Positions 16,686 to 23,912 of a stretch of DNA of 64,000 nucleotides are shown here, one piece after another. Made by a program: the position numbers and the translations under genes. The notes beneath the pieces are model-generated. The model had not been told where the DNA came from, made no database searches, and saw only the letters and a program-made list of their open reading frames with translations. The DNA lies in contig JBFLZC010000023.1 of the NCBI GenBank assembly GCA_040756375.1, positions 1-64,000 of the forward strand. Reading direction: 5' to 3'. The DNA comes from VGSG01 sp040756375 (lineage in GTDB: Bacteria > Desulfobacterota > Desulfomonilia > Desulfomonilales > Desulfomonilaceae). Position 1 is the stretch's first letter. Each line of letters begins with the position of its first letter.

Positions 16686-18290
16686 ATGGACAAGGCATTG
16701 GAACAAAAAAACCAGGGCCTCGAACCGGATCGAGCCGCGCGACCGGAGTCCGAGCAAGGATCGCCTGACCCACAGGTCCGCGGTCAGTATTGCGCAGCTA
16801 TCGATCCTGCCAAGATGGTCCTGCTCCTCAACGCGGCCAAGGCGCTCGCGTCCACGACCGACCTCGATCAACTCCTCAATGTAATCGGAAGCGAAGTCCG
16901 CACTGTGCTCGAATGCGAAGGCACCGGCGTGGTCTTGTACGATGAAGAGAGGGACGACTTCTACTGGCGCAGCGTTCAGGACACAGAGAGTCTTCTCGCG
17001 TCCGCGCGGGAGGAAATCAGAATACCCAAGGACCAAGGCGTTGGCGGTTGGGTGTTCAGAACCGGCCAGCCGGCGCTGATCCACGATGCAACCACGGATC
17101 CAAGAATTTACCGCAAGGTAGAGGACAAGTCTGGATTCCTGACCAGGAACATGATCTGCGTTCCCCTGAAAACCAGGGAAAAAGCTCTGGGCGTGCTGTA
17201 CGCGCTCAATAAGATCGGCGGGTCGTTCACAGAGGAGGACGTAGAGGTCCTCATGGCGCTCTCCACCAATATTGCTCTGGCTCTGGAGACAGCGGCCCAG
17301 TACGAGAAACTGGTCGCATCCTACAAGGAGCTGGAGCGACTCAACAGGGTTAAGAATAGGATCCTCAACCATCTCAGCCATGAATTGAAGACGCCGCTCG
17401 CTATCATTGAAGCTTCCCTGCACAACACGGAACGGAGGATCAAGGCAGAGGGCCTGGACTCGTCACCGTTCCCCTTTGAACGCATCTTTCGCAACCTGGA
17501 ACGTCTCAAGAGCATCGAGCGTCAAGTGGGCTACATCGTGGAACAAAAGGGATTTCGCGAACGGGAATTGGTTGCGCGGTTCTTGGATCACCTCAAAGAC
17601 CTCATTGAGATCGAGAAGGAGGACGAACCCTGGCTCGCAGACGCGCTCGACGCGATCCGGCACAAGATCGAAGAGCTCTTCCCCAGCGCGTTCGAGGAAG
17701 AAGCCGGGGTGTCGGTACAGACCGCTTTTCAAGCCGCAGAGTTTCAGGTTCGCCACATGACTCAGGGCCGTGTGCTCACGTTAGAATTTCCGCCTCCGGA
17801 TCCCGCGATCATCAAGCTCCAGCCTCAGATTATGACGTCGGTGATGGACGGCCTCATCAGGAACGCGGCTGAAAACACCCCGGATCACGGGAAGATTGTG
17901 GTGAAAGGAGAGCGGACCCCGGATGGGTACCGGATCAGCATCCGGGATTACGGGGTGGGCATCCCGGAAAGCGAGCAGCCCAACATATTCGAGGGGTTCT
18001 ACCCTGTGCAAGAGCCGGATTTGTACACTTCAGGTAGGAGGTACGGCTTTAACGCCGGGGGCACCGGCACGGACCTCTTGAAGATCAAGATATTTTCCGA
18101 GCGCTTCGGATTTAGCATCCGCTTCCAGACTCACCGGTGCTCGTGCATTCCCACCACGCGCGACCTGTGCCCCGGAGATATCACCAAATGCCCGTGCTGC
18201 CAAAGGATTGAAGACTGCTACGAGAACGGTGGCACCGAATTCATCGTGGAATTCCCTCCCGAACTGGTCCTACCCGAAGGTCCGCAGTAG
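16686..18290 (+). CDS. GAF-domain sensor histidine kinase with Cys-rich insert
   Basis: A cytoplasmic 534-residue kinase: GAF domain (about 45-205), HisKA with phospho-acceptor His232 in HLSHELKTP, a helical region (250-350) and HATPase (about 375-525) with N-box DGLIRNAAENTPD, G1 DYGVGIP and a GFNAGGTGTDL G2 loop. Between the G2 loop and the last strand is an insert with seven Cys (485, 487, 495, 502, 504, 505, 511), which could bind a metal or an Fe-S cluster or act as a redox switch. No response regulator is adjacent. It starts 29 bases after dxs. Confidence 0.85.
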   Translation: MDKALEQKNQGLEPDRAARPESEQGSPDPQVRGQYCAAIDPAKMVLLLNAAKALASTTDLDQLLNVIGSEVRTVLECEGTGVVLYDEERDDFYWRSVQDTESLLASAREEIRIPKDQGVGGWVFRTGQPALIHDATTDPRIYRKVEDKSGFLTRNMICVPLKTREKALGVLYALNKIGGSFTEEDVEVLMALSTNIALALETAAQYEKLVASYKELERLNRVKNRILNHLSHELKTPLAIIEASLHNTERRIKAEGLDSSPFPFERIFRNLERLKSIERQVGYIVEQKGFRERELVARFLDHLKDLIEIEKEDEPWLADALDAIRHKIEELFPSAFEEEAGVSVQTAFQAAEFQVRHMTQGRVLTLEFPPPDPAIIKLQPQIMTSVMDGLIRNAAENTPDHGKIVVKGERTPDGYRISIRDYGVGIPESEQPNIFEGFYPVQEPDLYTSGRRYGFNAGGTGTDLLKIKIFSERFGFSIRFQTHRCSCIPTTRDLCPGDITKCPCCQRIEDCYENGGTEFIVEFPPELVLPEGPQ

Positions 18291-18389
18291 GGGCAGACCT
18301 CGTGCCTGCCCAGATCGGATCTCCGGTATTTCTATGCCGGTTGTCAAAACTCTTGGCTTCTTGGAGAGCCCGCGCTTGAAGGAAAGCGG

Positions 18390-18491
18390 TAGGGGCCGGC
18401 GTCCCCCGGATCGGGTCCGGGGCAGGCTCTGCCGGCCCGAGCTGGTTGATATTTTTAAGAAAAATGTGCCGGCACGGAGGCCGGCACCTAC
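18390..18491. repeat. Paired GC-rich palindromes (GCCGGC type)
   Basis: An element with ends TAGGGGCCGGC and GCCGGCACCTA. The left half has CCCCCGGATCGGGTCCGGGG, the right half GTGCCGGCACGGAGGCCGGCAC. It has the look of a bacterial interspersed mosaic element (two REP-like hairpins back to back). Confidence 0.5.
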
Positions 18492-18580
18492 CAAAGCCCA
18501 AGCGGCAATCGGACATTATTTTTGACACTTGCTATAAAATGGGGTCGGCCACCGGTGCTGGGTCCTTCCACTAACTTCTT

Positions 18581-18630
18581 TGTGGGGCGGCCTTTCCAGG
18601 CCGCCGGCAGGCTGGAAAGCCTGCCCCACA
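18581..18630. repeat. TGTGGGGC palindrome, copy 1
   Basis: A 50-base element bounded by TGTGGGGC and GCCCCACA, made of two hairpins (GGCGGCCTTTCCAGGCCGCC and the GGCAGGCTGGAAAGCCTGCC half). A second copy in the opposite orientation lies at 32447-32496. Confidence 0.7.
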
Positions 18631-18696
18631 GGGGAGAGAGTTTCCTGGCCCTCGCCCTTGACGATTCCTGAATTGAACGTCTCCGTGAGTCCGCCC

Positions 18697-19824
18697 CTAC
18701 TTCTGGCCTGTTGCCGTCTCCAACATCTTGGCTCGAGCGTGAGCAACTGCGCAGAAGTACGGGGTTTCTCCATCCATCTCGTCGGTCTCCAAATCATTGT
18801 GCGCGGGACAGGAAAGGCACAGATCGATGATGGGGCATGTTTGGCAAGTCTCCAGGTAGGCCGTATTTCGTGATCGCAGATCACGCACCTGTGGCACGAA
18901 TTCATTCCAGGCTTGCTTCAGACTTCCCGTGCGTAAATCATAGGTGGTTCCCGATGCCCACAATGACTCGCACAATCGGAACAGCCCGCTATAACTGACC
19001 GCGAAATGCTCCGTTCCGGCGCCGCACCGGAGCAGGTGATCGCAGCCATGGTGGCCGATTTCCTCATGCACGCGGCTATCGCACTCCTTTTGAATAGCAG
19101 GGAAGCGTTCCGGATCAGATCGTTCCAGTGCCACGATTTCTTCAGGGGTGAGGCGTTCCGCCGCGATTTCCGAGTTCCGCTGGGGATTGCGGTCGAAACG
19201 GAGATTCAAGAATGGGTCCCAGCGGTAGTAATCCCTGGTATGGACGCGACAGAAGTCTGCGATCTGAGGCAGCTCGTGCAGGTTCGAGCGCAGCGCCATC
19301 GCCTTAAGGTGCACAGGCACGCCGTTTTCCAGCAGGCGCTGGAGTCCGCGTTGAAAAGCTTCGAAGGATCCTTCGCGGCGTGTCACCGCATCGTACGTGG
19401 CTTGCGTAACCCCATAAACCGTCACTTCCAGGTTTCGCGGGGGATAACGTTTGAAGAGTTGAACATGGCGCTCCTGAATGAGAGTTGCGTTGGTGAAGAC
19501 ACTGATCAAGAACCCTTTGCGCTTAAGACCGAGATAGATGTCCGGGAAATCGGGCCGTAAGAGCGGCTCCCCTCCGGTAATCAGACACCAGAATGCACCC
19601 ATGTCGCACGCTTGTTGTGCGAGGGAAAGGATCTCATCAAGGGTGAGTTCCTCGGCCTTGGTCCGTGCATCGCCCGCGGGCAGATTAATGTAGCAGTGAC
19701 GGCAGTTGTTGTTGCAGCGAGCAGTAATCTCCAATGTGAGGGACAGAGGGGCTCCTTTTTGTTGGAGCTTCTCCCATAGGGAGAACTGCTGGATTTTTAT
19801 TGATGTCACATCTTGCCTATCCAT
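18697..19824 (-). CDS. Radical SAM/SPASM protein C of the peptide locus
   Basis: A 375-residue radical-SAM enzyme: CNNNCRHC (Cys37, 41, 44), GGEPLLRPDF, and a C-terminal SPASM-type Cys set (RCGAG...RLCESL, CQTCPIIDLCLSCP, FCAVAHAR) for auxiliary clusters. Such proteins modify ribosomal peptides. ATG 19824 is chosen because the open frame upstream (to 19959) is the translation of a REP palindrome and has no family similarity. It is the last gene of the precursor-PqqD-peptidase segment. It resembles radical-SAM protein B (same ITARCNNxC...CCINLPAGD layout), so the two are probably paralogues. Confidence 0.85.
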   Translation of the reverse strand: MDRQDVTSIKIQQFSLWEKLQQKGAPLSLTLEITARCNNNCRHCYINLPAGDARTKAEELTLDEILSLAQQACDMGAFWCLITGGEPLLRPDFPDIYLGLKRKGFLISVFTNATLIQERHVQLFKRYPPRNLEVTVYGVTQATYDAVTRREGSFEAFQRGLQRLLENGVPVHLKAMALRSNLHELPQIADFCRVHTRDYYRWDPFLNLRFDRNPQRNSEIAAERLTPEEIVALERSDPERFPAIQKECDSRVHEEIGHHGCDHLLRCGAGTEHFAVSYSGLFRLCESLWASGTTYDLRTGSLKQAWNEFVPQVRDLRSRNTAYLETCQTCPIIDLCLSCPAHNDLETDEMDGETPYFCAVAHARAKMLETATGQK

Positions 19825-19897
19825 GAGTTGCTCGGAGAAGTCGCTGCCCGCAGCATTCAGTAAATGATACCACTGCGCTATCAAACGGTGAATCAGG

Positions 19898-19993
19898 GTA
19901 GGTCGGGTTGAGCCCAGCGAAACCCGACGGATTCCTTTGGACATGATGTCGGATTTCATCCCGCTCAGAAAGCGGTACTCAATCCGACCTACA
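19898..19993. repeat. REP element 1 of the peptide locus
   Basis: Two imperfect palindromes of the TAGGTCGGGTTGAG...CCCGAC family: one at about 19898-19928, and one at 19948-19993 ending CAATCCGACCTAC. It lies between radical-SAM C and the S26 peptidase and supplies a spurious N-terminal extension to the former's open frame. Confidence 0.75.
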
Positions 19994-19998
19994 GCCTA

Positions 19999-20496
19999 CT
20001 ATTCCTGTGGCCTGCGTTGCTTGAGGAAAGGTCTCGCTCGGCCCCAAAGCACCCAAACCGACCGCCAGAGCAAACGAGTGCGACTCAACCAAGCGATCAA
20101 CCGCCCTTCCGGGCCCAGCCCGAGACGGACGCGGGCGCCGTTCCTTTCCGCTTTGACCACCCGACCCAGGACATGTTCGGAAGGAATGATCGCGGCCAAC
20201 GACCCGTTGGCATCGCCCTGGATAACGAATGTAGTTCCCCGATTCCATACAACTCGATGAATAACCAGTCCCGATCCGTATTCTCCAGGCACGGAAAAAG
20301 CGACAACATCTCCCACACGCGGGGGCCGGGCCGATAACGGAGCAATGGTGAGCCTGTCACCATCCCGAATGAACGGGGTCATGCTCGCGCCGCGCGCGCA
20401 CAGCCGGAACTGGCGGCCTTTTCCAAGGACCGCGGCCATAAGGTCGGCCATTGCTCCTCCGGAAAGCAAGAGCGTGTCCTGCTCAAGACACTTCAA
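19999..20496 (-). CDS. S26-type signal-peptidase-like protease (Ser/His type)
   Basis: A 165-residue S24/S26-like protease without an obvious membrane anchor. The catalytic Ser lies in RGASMTPFIRDGD (Ser38 from the chosen start). The second catalytic position is His in VIHRVV (His80), as in SipW/ER-type signal peptidases rather than the Ser/Lys dyad of LepB. Such small S26 proteins travel with PqqD-like proteins in RiPP loci and may cut the leader. TTG 20496 with GGAGG seven bases upstream overlaps the pqqD end; ATG 20451 with GGAGGA four bases upstream is equally possible. Confidence 0.75.
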   Translation of the reverse strand: MKCLEQDTLLLSGGAMADLMAAVLGKGRQFRLCARGASMTPFIRDGDRLTIAPLSARPPRVGDVVAFSVPGEYGSGLVIHRVVWNRGTTFVIQGDANGSLAAIIPSEHVLGRVVKAERNGARVRLGLGPEGRLIAWLSRTRLLWRSVWVLWGRARPFLKQRRPQE

Positions 20497-20782
20497 TGAG
20501 AATCCTCCGTTGCACGAGCTCGGAGACGAATCCAAGAACGTCTTGAACTATGTCATTACCTTCAAATTCTTCTGAAAGCTCTTCTGTGACTTCCTTGAGG
20601 GTTCTCTTCCCATCCAGGAGCTTCCAGACTGCCCGCCCGGTCTCATTGAGCGTGTACAATTCGTCATCCATATCGCCGATGCCCGAAACAAGGGGCACGA
20701 TGACTATTTCGCCTTCGATCTCGCGTGCCACAATATCTTGTGAAGGAACGTAGATTTTTTCTAAAGAAGCGTCAGTGTCCAT
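20483..20782 (-). CDS. PqqD-like peptide recognition protein
   Basis: A 99-residue PqqD/RRE-fold protein. Recognisable pattern: IVAREIEGEIVIVPL, ELYTLNETGRAVWKLLDGKRTLKEV, then LSEEFEGNDIVQDVLGFVSELVQRRIL. PqqD-like proteins bind the leader of a ribosomal peptide and present it to the radical-SAM enzyme. It lies between the precursor genes and the S26 protease, whose start it overlaps. The likely ligand is the PKLVILARSEPAE leader encoded just upstream. Confidence 0.88.
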   Translation of the reverse strand: MDTDASLEKIYVPSQDIVAREIEGEIVIVPLVSGIGDMDDELYTLNETGRAVWKLLDGKRTLKEVTEELSEEFEGNDIVQDVLGFVSELVQRRILIEVS

Positions 20783-20820
20783 GTGTCAAATCAGTCCCCT
20801 ACTTCACAGGTGCGCCAGTT

Positions 20821-20915
20821 GGTAAGTCGGGTAGAGCCCCGCGAAACCCGACAACATTCTTGGATATCATGTCGGATTGAGTCCCGCGCAAAACGCGGGA
20901 CTCAATCCGACCTAC
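20821..20915. repeat. REP element 2 of the peptide locus
   Basis: Two palindromes: one resembling TAAGTCGGGTAGAGCCCCGCG...CCCGAC, and one GTCGGATTGAGTCCCGCG...CGCGGGACTCAATCCGAC. They lie between precursor 1 and the pqqD-like gene and could form a transcript-processing or attenuating structure that keeps precursor mRNA in excess of enzyme mRNA. Confidence 0.8.
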
Positions 20916-20943
20916 GGACTTGCCAACAGACTCGGGTTGCCGG

Positions 20944-21156
20944 TCACGAAGCCCTGCTGTGTATCGAAGAACACTGAACGCACGGAATAGTCCACGGGCC
21001 AATTTGAATTTCACGTCGGCATCGAGTGTTGGATGTGGCGGCAGACCCGGTAAAGGCTCCCGCTGCCTTACAGTACCCGGTCAGGCTTTCCGCAGGTTCG
21101 CTTCGGGCCAGGATGACCAGCTTGGGCGTCTGCCAGAGTTTGCGGTCATGCTCCAT
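20944..21156 (-). CDS. Candidate RiPP precursor peptide 1
   Basis: A 70-residue peptide. The leader contains W8-Q-T and PKLVILARSEPAE (residues 11-23), identical in all three precursors. The core part has Cys29, Cys46, Cys59 and Cys62 (the last two as CxxC) and the C-terminus His66-Ser-Arg-Ala-Ser. Compared with precursors 2 and 3 it has a six-residue insertion before the third Cys. AGGAG lies 14 bases before the ATG, unusually far, and precursor 2 has the same spacing. The longer open frame to 21213 is not shared by the paralogues. Confidence 0.8.
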   Translation of the reverse strand: MEHDRKLWQTPKLVILARSEPAESLTGYCKAAGAFTGSAATSNTRCRREIQIGPWTIPCVQCSSIHSRAS

Positions 21157-21262
21157 CGTGGTGTAATCGACTCCTTGTTGTGGAATCTGAGAAACGCTTT
21201 TAGGGACGCGCACTTGTCAGATTCTTACCGCAATCGATCGAGCGACAGGGTCAGTATGCCGA

Positions 21263-21457
21263 CTACGAGGCCCTGGGGTGTATTGTACTGCAGACATTGG
21301 AGCAAGAAGTGTTACGCGAGCACCTGTTGGCACGGTAATTATACGAACCCTGGAATGCTCCCGTGGCTTTGCAGATCCGCAAGACGCTTTCTGCGGGCTC
21401 GCTTCGAGCCAGGATGACCAGCTTGGGCATCTGCCAGGGTTTGCGTTGGTTCTCCAT
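21263..21457 (-). CDS. Candidate RiPP precursor peptide 2
   Basis: A 64-residue peptide with the shared leader (W8, residues 11-23 PKLVILARSEPAE), then CKATGAFQGS and Cys29, Cys46, Cys52, Cys56, ending His60-Pro-Arg-Ala-Ser. The region just upstream, including the AGGAGT site and a preceding GTGxGCGTC block, resembles that of precursor 1. The genes therefore arose by tandem duplication including the 5' untranslated region. The core is rich in Asn, Arg, Ser and Tyr. Modification type (thioether, epimer, other) cannot be read from the sequence. Confidence 0.8.
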   Translation of the reverse strand: MENQRKPWQMPKLVILARSEPAESVLRICKATGAFQGSYNYRANRCSRNTSCSNVCSTIHPRAS

Positions 21458-21565
21458 CAAGCGCTAACTCACTCCTGTCTTTGGAAACCAAGAAATATTT
21501 ATTGAGACGCACACTAGGGGGCGGCTTTTCGGCTGTCGGTCGGGCAGCATAGTCAGGTCTCCCCT

Positions 21566-21760
21566 TCATGAAGCCCTGACATGGTTTTCCCAGCACCAAT
21601 TCTGGCACCAACGGCCTTGCTGGCATCTGTTGTTACGGTAGCCTCCCCCGCTCGATCCCAATACCGAGGCTTTGCAGTATGTGTAGAGGTTTTCCGCAGG
21701 CTCGCTTCGAGCCAGGATGACCAGCTTGGGTGTCTGCCACTCCTTTTGCGGGAGCTTCAT
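21566..21760 (-). CDS. Candidate RiPP precursor peptide 3
   Basis: A 64-residue peptide, first of the three in transcription order. Leader W8 and residues 11-23 are as in the others. Cys29, Cys46, Cys52 and Cys56 occupy the same positions as in precursor 2; the core has a Gly-rich run and three Trp (51, 55, 57), and the end is His60-Val-Arg-Ala-Ser. Constant leader, constant Cys frame and constant C-terminus with a freely varying middle is the pattern expected of a diversified peptide family. GGAG is ten bases from the ATG. Confidence 0.8.
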   Translation of the reverse strand: MKLPQKEWQTPKLVILARSEPAENLYTYCKASVLGSSGGGYRNNRCQQGRWCQNWCWENHVRAS

Positions 21761-21828
21761 AAACGATTATCTCCGCGGACTCTGTTAGTTCGGGAAATCG
21801 TGACCCAAAACTCGAAGATTTTTCATTT

Positions 21829-21858
21829 AGTATAAGGTACAAGTTCCAAAACATGCAA
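21829..21858 (-). promoter_or_regulatory. Promoter for the precursor genes
   Basis: On the minus strand: TTGCAT, 18-base spacer, TATACT, about 70 bases before the start of precursor 3. It would let the three peptides, PqqD, protease and radical-SAM C be transcribed independently of the upstream radical-SAM pair. Confidence 0.5.
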
Positions 21859-21872
21859 TCCGAAATGCTGGC

Positions 21873-21995
21873 GTCGGGTTGAGTCCCGCGCAGAACGCGG
21901 GACTCAACCCGACCTACGGGCTATCCTGGATTGCCAATCTTGGACCTCCCAACCATATTCCTGGGAGCCTAGCAAGCCTACCCATCGCGCTGAGC
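21873..21995. repeat. Duplicated block, copy A (REP plus radical-SAM B 3' end)
   Basis: REP element 3 (21873-21917) followed by a sequence closely matching 22712-22841: same REP, then about 75 bases coding for the last residues of radical-SAM B (VGLLGSQEYGWEVQDWQSR). Six bases (ACCAAT) are missing relative to copy B. The two copies flank the RAYT gene as direct repeats. Confidence 0.8.
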
Positions 21996-22000
21996 ACTGG

Positions 22001-22031
22001 TAGGTCGGGTTGAGCCACGCGAAACCCGACA
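22001..22031. repeat. REP element 4
   Basis: A single palindrome, TAGGTCGGGTTGAG...CGAAACCCGAC, about 36 bases downstream of the RAYT stop codon. Confidence 0.75.
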
Positions 22032-22067
22032 CAATTTCCGCGCCACAAGAAACCCAACACCACGCGC

Positions 22068-22670
22068 TCATTCGCTTCCGATCTCACGATCAAAGTCGAT
22101 CTCTGTTCCGGCGCCCCAATCGCTCTGGTATGTGCCCTCTTTCACGTAGCGATGGAAGCTGGAGTACGGCCATGCTTGGGGCGATGGCACAAAGCCATGC
22201 TTCACAGGGTTGTAATGGATATATTCGACATGCCTGATCAAGTCTAGGTCATCTCTTATCTGATGTTCCCAGAAGCGGTTCTGCCAAACAGCCTGTACGG
22301 AGTTGTTCAAGATGGTATGTCGGGTTTCGCAGGGCTCAACCCGACCTACTGTCTGTTGAGACTTCTCCATTCGGTTCGTTGCTAGGTTTGCCTTGGACAG
22401 GTTCCTGTATTTCCTGGTGAAATAACTCTTTATGAGCCTCCAGCGCGTAGAGAAATCGTTATCGTTCTCTGGTAGGGCCCAGATACAGTGGAGATGATCC
22501 GGCAGCAGTACAAAGGCGTCGATTGAAAAGACATGCCGGTCCATCACGTACCGGAAAGCATCCCGCAGGAGCCCCACGTTCAGATCCAAGCAAAGTAATT
22601 TGCGCCGTTTATGAGTAACAACGGTAAAGAAAAAGGTTGCGCCTGTTGCTCGAGACCTCCTGTACTGCAT
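22068..22670 (-). mobile_element. REP-associated tyrosine transposase (RAYT, TnpA_REP)
   Basis: A 200-residue Y1/HUH single-strand transposase: the HUH pair is in PDHLHCIW, and the catalytic Tyr is in HVEYIHYNPVKHG. ATG 22670 with GAGGAATT upstream is preferred to the TTG at 22682. RAYTs recognise and are thought to spread REP palindromes, and seven REPs of one family crowd this locus. An in-frame REP inside the gene inserts about 11 residues (VGRVEPCETRH) between the catalytic blocks; whether the enzyme remains active is open. It interrupts the otherwise continuous peptide locus. Confidence 0.88.
22318..22350. repeat. REP element 5, inside the RAYT gene
   Basis: ATGTCGGGTTTCGC...GGGCTCAACCCGACCTAC lies within the RAYT coding frame without breaking it, adding a short peptide between the helix before the catalytic Tyr and the upstream HUH domain. 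Confidence 0.8.
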
Positions 22671-22711
22671 AATTCCTCGCAATGCGTATGGATCATGGTC
22701 GTGGGGATGGT

Positions 22712-22841
22712 GTCGGGTTGAGTCCCGCGCAGAACGCGGGACTCAACCCGACCTACCGGCTATACCAATCCTGGACTGCCAGTCTTGGACCTCCCAACCA
22801 TATTCCTGGGAGCCCAGCAAGCCTACCCATCGCGCCTGAGC
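22712..22841. repeat. Duplicated block, copy B (REP plus radical-SAM B 3' end)
   Basis: REP element 6 (22712-22757) plus the true 3' end of the radical-SAM B gene. Direct-repeat partner of 21873-21995; the pair brackets REP 4, the RAYT and REP 5. Confidence 0.8.
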
Positions 22842-23912
22842 GTGGGCAAGCGAGCACAAATACCGCACCGGCGTGTCGAGGGTGCTGTTTTCGTTCCAGG
22901 ACCTTGCCGGGCACTGTTCGCACATGCTTTTCAAGAAGCAGCGAGCGCACCGCTTGAGATACTCCGGGTTGGTCGCGGCCAACTCACGCACCCGCGGAAA
23001 GAAATGTTTCAGCGCATGCTCAAGGGACCCTCGGAGCAAATCATAGGTTAGCTCCGGTGCGCGTAATGCCAGACAGGGTTGTAGCCGGCCGTACGCATCG
23101 ACGCATGCGGCATGGCCCGCGCCGCACGGAAACAGCAGTCCTCCGGGCGGTCCCAGGAAGGTGCGGCAGAATTTGGTCAATTCTTTTCGGGATAACTCCG
23201 GGTGGCGGGTAAGGACCGCGACACAGTCTTCAACAGAGGGCCGCATGGCTTCAATGGCGCGATCTTTTTCCGAATCGTCGTGCCGGCTACGTTTCTCAAG
23301 AAAGACGGCGTATTCCGGAGGAAGATCCATCCAAGGAAGTTGTAAAGCAAAAGTTTCAAGCTCGGCTATTTCATGCCGGTTAGGTGGCAGCAAAGCGCCT
23401 TTGACTATGAAAGGCACATTCCGTTCTCGCAGTAGCTTCATTCCTCGCTCGAACTGGGCAAACGAGCCTCTTACCGAGCTGACCCCTTCGTACGACTTCG
23501 GTCGCATACCATAGACGGTAATCTCGATGGGTACGAGCGGCGGGATCTTCGCAAAGAGATCCGCCAATTGTGGCGTTATCAGGCGGCCATTGGTGAAGAG
23601 GAGCACCTTTAGCCCCAGCCGACGGGCAAACAGGTACAGCTCCTCAAAATCGGGGCGAAGCAGCGGCTCTCCGCCGGTGAAACGCACCTCAAGGGTCCCC
23701 AGCGCGGCCGCTTCCGTCAGAATGCGCTGTAGTTCACTGGTACTAAGCTCTTTATCCCTCGCGGAGCTATCTCCCGCGGGCAGGTTGATACAGCAATGAA
23801 TGCACTTGTTGTTGCAGCGTTCGGTTAGCTCAATATCCAGTTGGCCAAGGAGGAGCGGCCTCTTGGACCACAGATCGAATCGGTCCGATGAAGTGCGCTC
23901 AACGTATTCCAT
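22743..23912 (-). CDS. Radical SAM/SPASM protein B of the peptide locus
   Basis: A 389-residue enzyme: CNNKCIHC (Cys33, 37, 40), FTGGEPLLRPDF, then SPASM-type Cys (PCGAGHAACVDAYGRLQPCLAL, RCARCFLKSMCEQCPA, YLCSLAHA). It is expected to modify the tandem peptides. The start overlaps the stop of radical-SAM A by one base, so the two are translationally coupled. The last ~20 residues and the stop codon come from a REP element and the duplicated block, a sign that the 3' end was remodelled by the repeat. Confidence 0.87.
   Translation of the reverse strand: MEYVERTSSDRFDLWSKRPLLLGQLDIELTERCNNKCIHCCINLPAGDSSARDKELSTSELQRILTEAAALGTLEVRFTGGEPLLRPDFEELYLFARRLGLKVLLFTNGRLITPQLADLFAKIPPLVPIEITVYGMRPKSYEGVSSVRGSFAQFERGMKLLRERNVPFIVKGALLPPNRHEIAELETFALQLPWMDLPPEYAVFLEKRSRHDDSEKDRAIEAMRPSVEDCVAVLTRHPELSRKELTKFCRTFLGPPGGLLFPCGAGHAACVDAYGRLQPCLALRAPELTYDLLRGSLEHALKHFFPRVRELAATNPEYLKRCARCFLKSMCEQCPARSWNENSTLDTPVRYLCSLAHAQARWVGLLGSQEYGWEVQDWQSRIGIAGRSG

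Larger units (their letters stand above)
18291..18696. other. Intergenic region between convergent genes, filled with palindromes
   Basis: No gene is supported. Two palindromic repeat elements (18390-18491 and 18581-18630, separate entries) take up nearly half of it. The convergent transcripts of the histidine kinase and radical-SAM protein C presumably end in these hairpins. Confidence 0.5.

Noticed and set aside
20821..22757. Possible CRISPR array suggested by recurring palindromes
   Set aside because: Repeats are irregularly spaced REP elements with genes between them, no uniform spacers and no cas genes.
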